A stretch of 64,000 nt of DNA from Streptomyces sp. AC1-42W (GTDB lineage Bacteria; Actinomycetota; Actinomycetes; Streptomycetales; Streptomycetaceae): NCBI RefSeq assembly GCF_003248355.1, contig NZ_QKWY01000001.1, forward strand, positions 62,001 through 126,000. Direction: 5' to 3'. Under the pieces are notes generated by a model that searched no databases, was not told the origin of the DNA, and saw only the letters and a program-made list of their open reading frames with translations. Of the stretch, positions 16,976-25,956 are shown piece after piece. Within the stretch, counting starts at the first letter, position 1. Each line of letters opens with the position of its first letter. Both the position numbers and the translations under genes were made by a program.

Positions 16976-18684
16976 TCGCCGCCATCAAACCGGCTGGGTC
17001 CAACACCCGTGGCCTGCTCGCCTACCTCTACGGCCCCGGCCGCCATGACGAGCACGCCGACCCGCACATCGTCGCCGGCTTCGCCATGCTCGGCATGCCC
17101 GACCCCGGCCGCGCCCCGGACGCCACCCTCACCCGGCTTGCCCGCCACCTCGACGAGCCCGTCCATCTTCGGAACAGCGAGTTCGGCAAGAGGGTCACCG
17201 ATCACGTCTGGCACTGCCCCGTCCGCACCGCCCCCGAAGACCGGCGCCTCTCCGACGCCGAGTGGGCCGACATCGCCCAGCGCATCGTCGAAGCCGCCGG
17301 CATCGCCCCGCCCGGAGACGACCTCGGCTGCCGGTGGATCGCCGTACGCCACGCGGACGACCACATCCACATCCTCGCCACCACCGTCCGCGAAGACGGC
17401 CGCCGCCCCAGGCTCCACGACAGCGGCATCCGCGTCGGCGACGCCTGCCGCCAGATCGAGACCGACTACGGCCTGCGCCAGCTGAAGAAGGGCGACCGCA
17501 CCGCCGGACGCCGGCCCACCCAGGCCGAGATGCACAAGGCCCAGCGCCTCGGCTGGGAGCAGACCAGCCGCGACTGGCTCCAGGACCGCATCCGCGCCGC
17601 CATCCCCCACGCCAGCAACACAGAGGAACTCCTCGCCTACCTCGAAGCCGACGGCATCGCGATCAAACCCCGCCGCGGACCGTCCGGAGACCTCCTCGGC
17701 TACGCCATCGGCCGCCCCGGCGACCTCAACAAGGACGGCGAACAGATCTTCCACCCCGGCGGAAAGATCGCCCCCGACCTCACCCTGCCCAAGCTCAAGG
17801 TCCGCCTGGAGGCCACCACGCCGGAGGAGCACCCCACCGCCCGCCGCGACCAACCGGCCACTCCCTGGTACCAGGCCATCGACGCCCTCGACACTCTCCA
17901 CGCCGGCATGGCCGACGACACCCACGCCCAAGCCCACATCACCGCGCTCGGTGACCTCATCGAAGCCACCGCTCAGAAAGTCCCCGCCCACCTCCACGCC
18001 GAACTCGAAGCCGCATCAAGGGCATTCGGCCGCGCCCAGCGCTCCCAGATCCGCGCCGAGAACCAGGCCGCCCACACCCTGCGCCGAGCGGCCCGGGACC
18101 TTGCCCACACCACCACCGGCCCCGACAGCAGCGCCCTGGCAACCCTGCTCGCTGCCCTCGTCTGGGCCACGATCGTCGCTGCCCGCTGGCACGACGCGAA
18201 GAACCATGCCCACCAGTCCGAAGCCGCCCGGCAGACCCTCCACCACCTTCAGGCCGCCGCCGACCGGGCCCTCACGCCCGTCGTCGGCAGCCTCGCCACC
18301 CGCCGGCCGAACGATCAGGCCCTCTGGACCCTGGCCCACGATGTCCGGGCTGCCGTCCCCGACCACGCCGACCGCATCCTCACCGATCCCGCCTGGCCGG
18401 CCCTCGCCACCGTCCTCGCCGAAGCCGAAGCCGGCGGCCACAAACCCCACCAGCTCCTCAAGGAAGCTGCGGCCCAGCGTGAACTCACCACCGCCCGCCA
18501 ACCCGCCCGCGTCCTGATCACCCGCATCCAGCGCACCAGCCGCAACCCCGCACACAACCCCCGCGCCGAAGCCGCCCGCCGCCGCTCAACCCTCGTGTCC
18601 ACACATAGCGCACACCAGGCCCGAAACCCTCTCCCCTCCACGGCATCCGTGACCCCTACCGATCAACGCCACCGACGCCGCTGA
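16972..18684 (+). CDS. Relaxase/mobilization nuclease
   Basis: The N-terminal ~190 residues of this 570-residue protein form a MobA/VirD2-type relaxase domain. It begins IAAIKPAGSNTRGLLAYLYG and has the metal-binding histidines in WIAVRHADDHIHILATTVRED near residue 125; a second motif is GDACRQIETDYGLRQ. The C-terminal ~300 residues are Ala/His-rich helices, with one hydrophobic patch near residue 400 (LATLLAALVWATIVAARW). It would nick oriT for transfer by a helper conjugation system. The catalytic Tyr is not certain from sequence; YLYG near residue 20 is the best candidate. Confidence 0.85.
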   Translation: MIAAIKPAGSNTRGLLAYLYGPGRHDEHADPHIVAGFAMLGMPDPGRAPDATLTRLARHLDEPVHLRNSEFGKRVTDHVWHCPVRTAPEDRRLSDAEWADIAQRIVEAAGIAPPGDDLGCRWIAVRHADDHIHILATTVREDGRRPRLHDSGIRVGDACRQIETDYGLRQLKKGDRTAGRRPTQAEMHKAQRLGWEQTSRDWLQDRIRAAIPHASNTEELLAYLEADGIAIKPRRGPSGDLLGYAIGRPGDLNKDGEQIFHPGGKIAPDLTLPKLKVRLEATTPEEHPTARRDQPATPWYQAIDALDTLHAGMADDTHAQAHITALGDLIEATAQKVPAHLHAELEAASRAFGRAQRSQIRAENQAAHTLRRAARDLAHTTTGPDSSALATLLAALVWATIVAARWHDAKNHAHQSEAARQTLHHLQAAADRALTPVVGSLATRRPNDQALWTLAHDVRAAVPDHADRILTDPAWPALATVLAEAEAGGHKPHQLLKEAAAQRELTTARQPARVLITRIQRTSRNPAHNPRAEAARRRSTLVSTHSAHQARNPLPSTASVTPTDQRHRRR

Positions 18685-18726
18685 CAGCTAAAAAGGACAA
18701 CAAGGAGTCTGGCCCCGCTTCGACTG

Positions 18727-19296
18727 CTATTGCTCGTATGCCCACGCCCGGCCGGTCTGGCGGTACTCCTCCACGGGGATGGGAGCGACGCCCGTCCGCA
18801 TCCGTGCGGTGTAGAGCAGACCGTCGAGGTGGTCGATCTCGTGGTGGACCAGCCGGGCGAGCCCGCGTTCGTAGGTGGTCGTCACCAGCCGGCCCTCCAG
18901 CGTCGTGGTCTCCACGGTGATCCACAGCGGCCGGGGGACCAGGCCGCGGACGTCGAAGAACGACAGGCAGCCCTCGTACTGCTCGTCCTCGTCGCTGGAG
19001 CGGTCGGTGATCCGGGGGTTCAGCAGGACGATCGCCGGAGTCCCGGGGTCGGGGGGTTGGACCACGGCTGCGGCCCGGCCGATCGCGATCTGAGGGGCCG
19101 CGATGCCCATGCCCTTGGCGAACGGGTGGACCTGCCCGACGCGCTCCATCGCGGAGAACAACTGCTCGACGACCTGCTCGGCGGTCTCACGCTCGGCTGA
19201 CAGATCGAAGGCGCGGGCGGACTCGGCGAGAACGGGGGCGCCGTTCTGCACGACGCCAAGGCCGCGCATCTGCTCGCTGGGTCGCACCTGAATCAC
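18727..19296 (-). CDS. Peptide deformylase-type metalloenzyme
   Basis: This 189-residue protein has all three deformylase motifs: GMGIAAPQ near residue 64 (motif I), EGCLSF near residue 110 with the metal-ligand Cys (motif II), and HHEIDHLDG near residue 152 (motif III, HExxH). It should remove formyl groups from N-terminal Met. An element-borne copy could act on element or phage proteins or give tolerance to deformylase inhibitors such as actinonin. It is translationally coupled (4-bp overlap) to the upstream Xre regulator. It converges on the relaxase gene with only 42 bp between. Confidence 0.88.
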   Translation of the reverse strand: MIQVRPSEQMRGLGVVQNGAPVLAESARAFDLSAERETAEQVVEQLFSAMERVGQVHPFAKGMGIAAPQIAIGRAAAVVQPPDPGTPAIVLLNPRITDRSSDEDEQYEGCLSFFDVRGLVPRPLWITVETTTLEGRLVTTTYERGLARLVHHEIDHLDGLLYTARMRTGVAPIPVEEYRQTGRAWAYEQ

Positions 19297-20264
19297 CTGA
19301 ACTCCCCTTGTTTTGCTTCACATTCGGGCCGTGCCCGGAACCGCCATTCCAGACGGTACCGGGCATGGAGTGCGGGTGTGGACGTGCTCCAGGAGAAGAC
19401 CCGCATCCCGTTCTCCTCGCGCTGGACCGGGGCCGTTCGCAGCGGTGCTGCCTCAGCGGTCATGGAGGTCTCGGTGCCCCACACCGCGGGGTCGAGTTCG
19501 GCGGGGAAGGCGAGTTCGACCGCCAGGTGCTCGGTGGGCAGGCGGACGGCGCGTTGGAACCAGCGGCCCCACTTCTCCTCGCCCACGGAGTAGGCGTACT
19601 CGATCCACACCGACTCGCCCGGGTAGAGAGGGAAGCGGCCCTGTTCGTTCTCGAACAGCAGCCACACCTCCTTGAAGGCGTCGCGGTCGTGCTTGGCCTG
19701 CCAGCGCATCGCCTCACCGCGGCAGGTCGCGGTCAGGGAGAGCTCGTCCCAGGTCAGCGGGTGCTCGCGGTAGTGGGCGTTGGAGCGTTCCGGCTCGCCC
19801 GGGTAGCGGTCGACGCTGATGCGGATCAGGTAGCGGGTGATCGGCTCACTGCCGGTGTTCCGCAGCAGCCGGCGCATCGTGAGCCGGTAGAGGTGCCCGT
19901 CGTAGTCGAGGCGGGCCGCGTCGTGCTCGACGACGATCGCCGAGCCGGTCGCGTACGGCTGCTCGGCCCTGCGGGGTGCGGGTACGGCCGTCGCCGGTGC
20001 CACGGGAGCCTTGGCCGTCTCGTAGTCCAGCCAGCGCTTCCAGATGGCCTTGCCCGCGTTCAGGGCTTCCTCCGCACGGCGGGCGAAGTCCTCGGTCGGC
20101 TTGTGCCGGCCCGACTCGACGTGGCTCACGTAGGACGGGTCGAAGCCCATCCTCCTGGCTAACTCCCGCTTGGCAAGGCCCCGCACCTCGCGCCAGTAGG
20201 CGACCTCCGCCGCGAACGCCTCGGCGGCCTGCTCGACCGTCAAGGCGTCGTCCCGCGCGTCCAT
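19293..20264 (-). CDS. Xre-family regulator with C-terminal sensor-like domain
   Basis: Residues 10-70 of this 323-residue protein form a Cro/C1 helix-turn-helix (LAKRELARRMGFDPSYVSHVESGRHKPTEDFARRAEEAL). Residues ~105-315 form a beta-rich domain (ARLDYDGHLYRLTMRRLLRN, YPGESVWIEYAYSVGEEKWGRWF) of unknown ligand. It overlaps the deformylase-type gene downstream and is divergent from the sugar-transferase operon at 20408, so it may control both from the ~140-bp shared promoter region. The ATG at 20264 is preferred over an adjacent TTG one codon upstream. Confidence 0.8.
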   Translation of the reverse strand: MDARDDALTVEQAAEAFAAEVAYWREVRGLAKRELARRMGFDPSYVSHVESGRHKPTEDFARRAEEALNAGKAIWKRWLDYETAKAPVAPATAVPAPRRAEQPYATGSAIVVEHDAARLDYDGHLYRLTMRRLLRNTGSEPITRYLIRISVDRYPGEPERSNAHYREHPLTWDELSLTATCRGEAMRWQAKHDRDAFKEVWLLFENEQGRFPLYPGESVWIEYAYSVGEEKWGRWFQRAVRLPTEHLAVELAFPAELDPAVWGTETSMTAEAAPLRTAPVQREENGMRVFSWSTSTPALHARYRLEWRFRARPECEAKQGEFR

Positions 20265-20407
20265 CAAAGCCCCCGCCCTGGCCGTCGGATGAGATGAATG
20301 AACCGTGAGTGATCTCGATTCACCATTCTGTCACGGCTCCCGTCGCCAGTTTCCTTCCTCCACCGGCCCAGGTCGACCCCCGGGCCCAAACCAGGAGGGT
20401 CCCAGCG

Positions 20408-21562
20408 ATGCGCGTGCTGTATCTGCTCAACGTCTCCAACTCCAGTCAGCTGTCCGCCGACTCCGGCTACACCTTCGCCGACATGCTCGCCCCGGCCCTG
20501 ACCGACGCCGGGGCCGAGGTGACCGTGGCCTCGCCGGTCCCGGTCGGCGACACCCGCGTGCACTTCGCGCCCACCGCCTCGCCGTCCACCAAGTACCGCG
20601 CCCGCTTCGACCCCGGCATGGACGCCCTGGTCACACTGATCCGCGACCGGCGGCCCGAGGTGGTGGTGGCCAACCAGATCGAAGCCGCCCCCGCGATCCG
20701 GGCCGCGCTCCTGGAAGCCGGGGTGGATGCGCTGATCGCCGGCTACTGCCACTACCTGCCGTTCTCCTTCACCGACACCGGCGTCCTGGAGCTGGACCCG
20801 GCGATGAACGACCGGGGCCTGGGCCGCAGCGTGCTGCTGGCCTTCGCCGCCGGCCTCGCGGCCTGCGACCGCATCCTGGTCCACTCCTCCACCGCCGCCT
20901 CCTGGACCACCGCAGCCGCCGCCCGCACAGGCGTCGACCTCGGCGACAAGCTGCACATCGTGCCCGCTCCCAGGGACGTACGGCTGGTGCGCGACCCGGC
21001 CGGCATCACCCCGCCCGGAGGCAGGGCCACCGGCATCTACAACCACCGCCTGTACAGGCACTACGGCACCGCCCGCTTCACCCAGCTCGCCCGCCGCCTC
21101 GTCGCCGACGCCCCGGTGCGGCTCACGGTGATGGACCTGTTCGGCAACCGAAGTTCCGAGCGCATCCGCCTCGACCCCAGCCCCGAACGGCACCTGGAGG
21201 AGCTGGCGACCACGGATGGCGTCACGATCGCCTCCGACCGCGGCGACCGCGTCCGCTACCGCAACCTTCTGTCTGGCGCCCACTTCGGCATCGCCCCCTT
21301 CCGCCCCGGCTGCCCCTGGTCCATGTCGGTGATCGACTGCCAGGCGATGGGCCTGCCCGTGATCGGCCCGCGTACCGGCTGGCTGGCCGAGCACATCGAC
21401 CACGAGCTGCTGTTCGACACCGACGAGCAGGCCGTCCAGATCGCCGAGCGCCTCGCCGCGGACGCCGAGTTCTACCTGGTGCACGCCAAGCGCGCGTACG
21501 CCTCTACCGCCGACCTCACGCCCACCGCGGTGGCCGCCCGCTACCTGGAGGCGATCAAGTGA
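20408..21562 (+). CDS. GT4-like glycosyltransferase (first gene of sugar-transferase operon)
   Basis: This 384-residue protein has a GT-B look. The N-terminal Rossmann half starts MRVLYLLNVSNSSQLSADSG and the C-terminal half ends in the donor-site pattern FGIAPFRPGCPWSMSVIDC, QAMGLPVIGPRTGWLAEHI, like the E-x7-E region of family GT4 though with Asp/Gln variants. ATG 20408 follows AGGAGG by 9 bases; in-frame codons upstream have no ribosome-binding site. It heads four genes joined by GTGA/ATGA overlaps. Acceptor and donor are unknown. Confidence 0.75.
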   Translation: MRVLYLLNVSNSSQLSADSGYTFADMLAPALTDAGAEVTVASPVPVGDTRVHFAPTASPSTKYRARFDPGMDALVTLIRDRRPEVVVANQIEAAPAIRAALLEAGVDALIAGYCHYLPFSFTDTGVLELDPAMNDRGLGRSVLLAFAAGLAACDRILVHSSTAASWTTAAAARTGVDLGDKLHIVPAPRDVRLVRDPAGITPPGGRATGIYNHRLYRHYGTARFTQLARRLVADAPVRLTVMDLFGNRSSERIRLDPSPERHLEELATTDGVTIASDRGDRVRYRNLLSGAHFGIAPFRPGCPWSMSVIDCQAMGLPVIGPRTGWLAEHIDHELLFDTDEQAVQIAERLAADAEFYLVHAKRAYASTADLTPTAVAARYLEAIK

Positions 21563-22263
21563 CCGGCTTCGACGCGGTCCAGCTCTCCTATGACGAGCCG
21601 CTGGCCGGCCCCCTGCACACCCGCCTCACCCGGGTGCTGGGCGGCACCGTCAAGCGCCTGCACGGAGTGCGCGGGATGCGACGCGCCTACCGGCTCACCG
21701 CTGAGCTGGTCGACACCCAGCAGTTCTTCCTCGCCGACGGTGACTTCGCCATCGACCCCGAGTTCCCCACCGCCGCGGTCCAGCCGCTGGCCGACGGGGT
21801 GGCGATGCGGGTCTGGCAGGCGGTCAACCCGGTCAACGGCCTGACCTACGGCTACGGCGGGCTCAAGCTGATCCGCCGCTCGGCGCTGAGGGAGATGGGC
21901 CAGGCCGTTGACGTGCTGGCCGCACTGCCCGGCCGGGTCGAGTTCTGCCGCCAGACCGCCGGGGTCACGCGGTTCAACCAGAGCCCGTTCCACGCGTGGA
22001 AGGCGGGCTTCCGCGAGTGCGCGATGCTCGCGCGCGGCAGCGAGTACGGCATGACCGATGCCTCCGCCCAGGAACACATCGCCGCCTGGACGGCCAGCCG
22101 CGACGGCGAATTCGCCGCCTACGCGGCGGCCGGCGCCCGCGACGGACTCGGCTTCGCCAAGGCCGCCGCCCGCGACCCGCAGCGCTTCGAGGCGCTCAAC
22201 GACCCGCCCTGGCTGTGCCAGCACTTCACCACGCTGTACGGCGAGCAGGCGGTGACCGGATGA
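21559..22263 (+). CDS. Putative nucleotide-sugar transferase (GT-A-like), operon gene 2
   Basis: The family of this 234-residue protein is uncertain. The motif FFLADGDFAI near residue 55 looks like the DxD metal site of GT-A glycosyltransferases. FNQSPFHAWKAGFRECAML near residue 140 is reminiscent of phage and plasmid sugar transferases. No signal peptide or membrane helix is seen. The GTG start overlaps the previous stop (GTGA) and the stop overlaps the next start (ATGA), so stoichiometric co-translation is likely. Confidence 0.6.
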   Translation: MTGFDAVQLSYDEPLAGPLHTRLTRVLGGTVKRLHGVRGMRRAYRLTAELVDTQQFFLADGDFAIDPEFPTAAVQPLADGVAMRVWQAVNPVNGLTYGYGGLKLIRRSALREMGQAVDVLAALPGRVEFCRQTAGVTRFNQSPFHAWKAGFRECAMLARGSEYGMTDASAQEHIAAWTASRDGEFAAYAAAGARDGLGFAKAAARDPQRFEALNDPPWLCQHFTTLYGEQAVTG

Positions 22264-23495
22264 ACACCGTCCCCGGGCCGCTGGTGCTGATCGAGCCGTA
22301 CGCGCACCAGGTCGGCGGACACCACCAGCGCACGCTGGCGGCGATCGCCGCCGCGCGGCCGGACAGCCTCGTCATCGCCCCGGGCGGCCTGAGCGAGGAC
22401 CTGGGCCCGCTGGTGCGGGCCGGTACCCGGGTCGCTGTCGGTGCGGCCGGGCCCGCGGCGAAGATCCTTCTGGCTGCCGCGCGGGCGGCAGCACGGGTCT
22501 CCGCCGCCGGCCAGCAGGTCTTCGCCTCCCGACGCTGGCCGCAGGCGGTCCGCAGGTCCCCGCACCAGGTCATCCTTCTCGCCCGGTGCCTGACCGAGGC
22601 CGCCTGCCTTCGCACCGCACGCCGCCTCGCCCCGCGGGCCTCGGCAGTGGTGATCCTCAGCGCGAGCGAGGCCCTGCACGGTGCCACCGCCCTGCTCGGC
22701 GGCACCCCGCACCTGCGGTTCATCCACGAGGCGGTCACCACCGAAGACCGCCTGATCCGGTGGCTGAGCCGACTCGCCCGCGCAGGCGAGAAGCGGGTGA
22801 TCGCGCTCTACCCGACCACCGCCGTCCGCGACCAGGTCGCGCCAGCCTTCCCTCACCTTCGTGGTGAGGTGCGGGCGTTCGCGGTCGACGACGGCCGGCC
22901 GCTGACCGACGCCGAGCGCGACGGTGCTCGCACTGCCTTCACGATCCCCGCCGACGCGAAGGCGGTGTGCGTGGTCGGAGGCTGGTGGCCGTACAAGGAC
23001 ATCGCCACCGTCGATGCCGCCCTCGCCCGCCTCACCATCCCGCTGCACGTCCTGGTGTGCGGCACCCCACTGGACGACGCCGTCCTCACGCGCTGGCGCC
23101 AGCTCCCCAACGTCCGCCTTCACACCGTGCCCGGCCCAGTCGGCGACCAGGTCCTGCGGCTCGTCTACGCCGCCGCCGACGCGGCCCTCGTCGCCCGGAA
23201 GTCCAGCGTGGGCAAGGAATCCGGACTGGTCATGGACGCCGCCCGCCTCGCCGTCCCGCTGATCGTCTCGGCACACGACCCCGAGCTGACCGCCCGGCTC
23301 ACCGGGGAGTCGTGGGCCCGACTCTTCCCGGCAGGTGATCCGGACACCCTCGCCAAGACGCTGGACCACCTCACGGCCGACGCGCCCTCCCGCCCGGGAC
23401 CGTCGGCGCGCGGGGTCCTGGATATGAATTCGGCAGCCGAGCAGGCCGCCTTCCTCACCGAGACCTACACCCGCCTGACCAAGGAGTGCCGATGA
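22260..23495 (+). CDS. GT4-like glycosyltransferase, operon gene 3
   Basis: This 411-residue GT-B-type protein has an N-terminal acceptor half that starts VLIEPYAHQVGGHHQRTLAA, with the Gly-Gly-His-rich loop usual for the family. The donor half has AVCVVGGWWPYKDIATVDAAL near residue 240 and SVGKESGLVMDAARLAVPLIVS near residue 320. Glu in the latter is in the position of the catalytic E-x7-E motif. It is coupled at both ends by ATGA overlaps. It may act sequentially with the gene at 20408. Confidence 0.72.
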   Translation: MNTVPGPLVLIEPYAHQVGGHHQRTLAAIAAARPDSLVIAPGGLSEDLGPLVRAGTRVAVGAAGPAAKILLAAARAAARVSAAGQQVFASRRWPQAVRRSPHQVILLARCLTEAACLRTARRLAPRASAVVILSASEALHGATALLGGTPHLRFIHEAVTTEDRLIRWLSRLARAGEKRVIALYPTTAVRDQVAPAFPHLRGEVRAFAVDDGRPLTDAERDGARTAFTIPADAKAVCVVGGWWPYKDIATVDAALARLTIPLHVLVCGTPLDDAVLTRWRQLPNVRLHTVPGPVGDQVLRLVYAAADAALVARKSSVGKESGLVMDAARLAVPLIVSAHDPELTARLTGESWARLFPAGDPDTLAKTLDHLTADAPSRPGPSARGVLDMNSAAEQAAFLTETYTRLTKECR

Positions 23496-24388
23496 AGACG
23501 CCCGTCTCTCCCGCCCTGGTCGCGGTGGTCGGCCCGGTCGAACCGGCCCTGCTGGCCGCCTGGACCGCCCACTACCGCCGGCTCGGCATCGAGCGGTTCC
23601 ACCTCGCCTTCCACTTCCCCGACCACGTCCACGACGCCTGGCGGCACCAGCTCATCGCGGCCAGCCACGGCCTCGGCATCATCCCCGCCCGGATCAGCAC
23701 CGGACCGTGGCACGAGCACACCAACACCCGGCTCCGCGACTCCTTGCGCGAGCAGGCGGGGACCGGCTGGCACCTGATCGCCGACTCCGACGAGTTCCAG
23801 ACCTACCCCGCCTCGCTCGCCGAGATGATCGCCCAGGCCGAGGCCGCCAGGCACAAGGTGATCGGCGGGCTGATGCTCGACCGCGTCACGAACGACGGCC
23901 GCCTGGCCCTGTGGCGCCCGGAAACCGGACTGGACCGGGCCTTCCCGCTCGGCGGGCACCTCACCCACCGGCTCCTCAAGGGCGACCCCCGTAAGATCGT
24001 CCTCGCCCATTCCTCAGTGACCGTGGCATCCGGCAACCACCGGGCACCGGGCCACAAGCCCGACCCGGACACGCTCGCGTGCGTGCACCACTTCAAGTGG
24101 CGCTCGGGCGTCCTGGACGACCTGCGCCGGCGGATCGACCGGTTCACCTCCGGTGAGTGGGCCGAGCACACCCCGGCCGTCCGCAGCGAGGCGTCCCGCC
24201 TGCTACAGCACATCGACCGTCACAGCGGCCGCATCGACGTCGCCGATCCCCGTCTGGCCTTCCGCCGCGTCACCCTCGACCGCCTGCCGGACGGCTGGGT
24301 CACCGAAGCCGCCAAGATCGCCACCACCTGGCGCCCCCACACTCCTCAGAGCCAGTCCGGCTCCACGATCTCCTCGCCCTCGCCCTGA
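23492..24388 (+). CDS. Glycosyltransferase family 2/92-like protein, operon gene 4
   Basis: This 298-residue protein resembles the DUF23/GT92 and Glyco_tranf_2_4 type. AWTAHYRRLGIERFHLAFHF near residue 25 corresponds to the W-x3-H-x3-G-I pattern, HLIADSDEFQTYP near residue 95 is a DxD-type site, and VHHFKWRSGVLDDL near residue 200 is the usual late motif. It is the last gene of the coupled operon. Its 3' end overlaps the convergent kinase gene by 43 bp. Confidence 0.7.
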   Translation: MKTPVSPALVAVVGPVEPALLAAWTAHYRRLGIERFHLAFHFPDHVHDAWRHQLIAASHGLGIIPARISTGPWHEHTNTRLRDSLREQAGTGWHLIADSDEFQTYPASLAEMIAQAEAARHKVIGGLMLDRVTNDGRLALWRPETGLDRAFPLGGHLTHRLLKGDPRKIVLAHSSVTVASGNHRAPGHKPDPDTLACVHHFKWRSGVLDDLRRRIDRFTSGEWAEHTPAVRSEASRLLQHIDRHSGRIDVADPRLAFRRVTLDRLPDGWVTEAAKIATTWRPHTPQSQSGSTISSPSP

Positions 24389-24852
24389 GGCACTTCGAAG
24401 CGGGCGAAGAAGTCGTCCAGGGCCTCCGGCGTCACAACCAGTGCGTTCGCGTCCCCGCGCTCGTTGCGCTCCGCCAGCCTGCGCAGCAGGTCGTCACGCT
24501 CCACCGGGAAGTACAGCAGCCGCCACCGCCCACCGGCCGACTCCACCAGCTCCTTCATCGCGTCGCGGTCCTTACGCGGCCACAGCCCGTGGTCCCACAC
24601 CACATCCCGGCCCTCGGCAACCAGCTCGGCAAGCCGCTCGTGCAGCTCGGCGACGACCGGGGCCTCCTTCTCGAAGTAGGTGTTCTCCGGGTAGTCGACG
24701 CCGTACCGACCGTGCCGCTCATAGACGACCTCGTCCACCGAGAGCCGCACAGCACACTGAGGCTCCAGCATCCGATGGGCATAGGTGGTCTTCCCCGAAC
24801 CGGTGAGCCCCACCAGCAGGAACACCACCGGAGTGCGCTCAGCCACCGCCAA
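24346..24852 (-). CDS. P-loop kinase-like ATPase (AAA_33 / zeta-toxin-like fold)
   Basis: This 168-residue protein has Walker A LVGLTGSGKTTYA at residues 13-25 and a following RLSVDEVVYERHGRYG, where Asp would be catalytic. RDVVWDHGLWPRKDRDAM and a lid region RRLAERNERGDANA complete the fold. Relatives phosphorylate polynucleotide ends, chloramphenicol or UDP-sugars. In this cassette a nucleotide-sugar or sugar-kinase role fits, but this is inference. It is antisense to and slightly overlapping the operon end. Confidence 0.72.
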   Translation of the reverse strand: MAVAERTPVVFLLVGLTGSGKTTYAHRMLEPQCAVRLSVDEVVYERHGRYGVDYPENTYFEKEAPVVAELHERLAELVAEGRDVVWDHGLWPRKDRDAMKELVESAGGRWRLLYFPVERDDLLRRLAERNERGDANALVVTPEALDDFFARFEVPQGEGEEIVEPDWL

Positions 24853-24947
24853 CTCCCCTCAACACCACCAGCGTTCCTTGGCCAGTCTGCCACCGCCGGC
24901 AAGCCCAGGACCCCGTTCCTCCTCACCACCACCCGAAGGAGCCGCCC

Positions 24948-25865
24948 GTGTCCGCCTCCGCACTCGCCCGCGCGCTACGGGCCTACGTCCGCCACGCCCC
25001 CGGCAGCGTGGGCAAGGCCCGGCTCGTCGGCAGCTTCCTCGACGAGCACCTGCGCACCCACCCCGTCCGCACCACCGTCCGGCTGCGGTCCGGCGACAAG
25101 GTCGGCGTCACCACCAGCGACGTCATCCAGCGCTACCAGTACCTGTTCGGCGAGTGGGAGCCGAACCTGAGCGCCTTCCTGCGCGACCGGCTCCGCCCTG
25201 GGGACACCTTCATCGACGTCGGAGCCCACCGCGGCGCCTTCAGCCTATTGGCCTCCCACGCCGTCGGCCCCCACGGCCGCGTCGTCACCATTGAGCCCTC
25301 CCCGCAGTTCCACAACGACCTGACCGCCGCGGCCACCGCCAACCACCGCACCAACATCCGGGCCGTCCGCTCCGCCGCCTCCGACACCCACGGCACCCTG
25401 ACCCTCTACCTGGAGGACCCCGCCAACCTCGGCCACACCACCGCCGTCCGGCCCCGCCACGTACACACGGCCTTCGACGTGCCGACCGCACCCCTGGCCG
25501 ACCTGATCAGCCGGCCTGAGCTCGCCACCACCCGCGTCATCAAGATCGACGTCGAAGGCGCCGAGGCAGCAGCCATCCGAGGGCTGCTGCCCGCGCTCGC
25601 GCACCTGCGCGACGATGCGGAACTCGTCGTGGAAGTCACCCCCAGACTCCTGGCCAAGCAGGGCGAGAGCGCCGCCGACATCATCGACACCCTGCGCGAA
25701 CACGGCTTGTACGCGTACACGCTCACCAACGACTACGACCCGGCCACCTACCCCCGAGCCATGCGCCGACCGCAGCCGCCCGCCCGGTGCAACGAAACCC
25801 CGAAGGACATGACCGACCTGGTCTTCTCCCGCACCAACGCCGACGGCCTCACGCTCGGGCGCTGA
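24948..25865 (+). CDS. FkbM-family SAM-dependent methyltransferase
   Basis: This 305-residue protein has SAM motif I TFIDVGAHRGAFSLLASHAVG near residue 85, the acidic loop VVTIEPSPQFHNDL, and the FkbM C-terminal pattern VIKIDVEGAEAAAIRGLLP near residue 200. FkbM enzymes are O-methyltransferases acting on sugars, polyketides and lipids, so it may methylate the product of the neighbouring glycosyltransferases. GTG 24948 follows GAAGGAG. Confidence 0.85.
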   Translation: MSASALARALRAYVRHAPGSVGKARLVGSFLDEHLRTHPVRTTVRLRSGDKVGVTTSDVIQRYQYLFGEWEPNLSAFLRDRLRPGDTFIDVGAHRGAFSLLASHAVGPHGRVVTIEPSPQFHNDLTAAATANHRTNIRAVRSAASDTHGTLTLYLEDPANLGHTTAVRPRHVHTAFDVPTAPLADLISRPELATTRVIKIDVEGAEAAAIRGLLPALAHLRDDAELVVEVTPRLLAKQGESAADIIDTLREHGLYAYTLTNDYDPATYPRAMRRPQPPARCNETPKDMTDLVFSRTNADGLTLGR

Positions 25866-25956
25866 GCAGCACCTCCATGTTCCAAGCGGCTCGGCCAGTC
25901 CGAGCCGCGCGCCAGGACCACCGACACCTTCCGGCACGTCGACGAGGAGTGGGCAC

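Noticed and set aside
20305..21558. A 652-residue protein made by reading the second transferase frame from 20305
   Set aside because: The first ~418 codons are an Arg/Pro/Gly-rich shadow of the GT4 gene; homology-like sequence begins at GTG 21559, which overlaps the previous stop.
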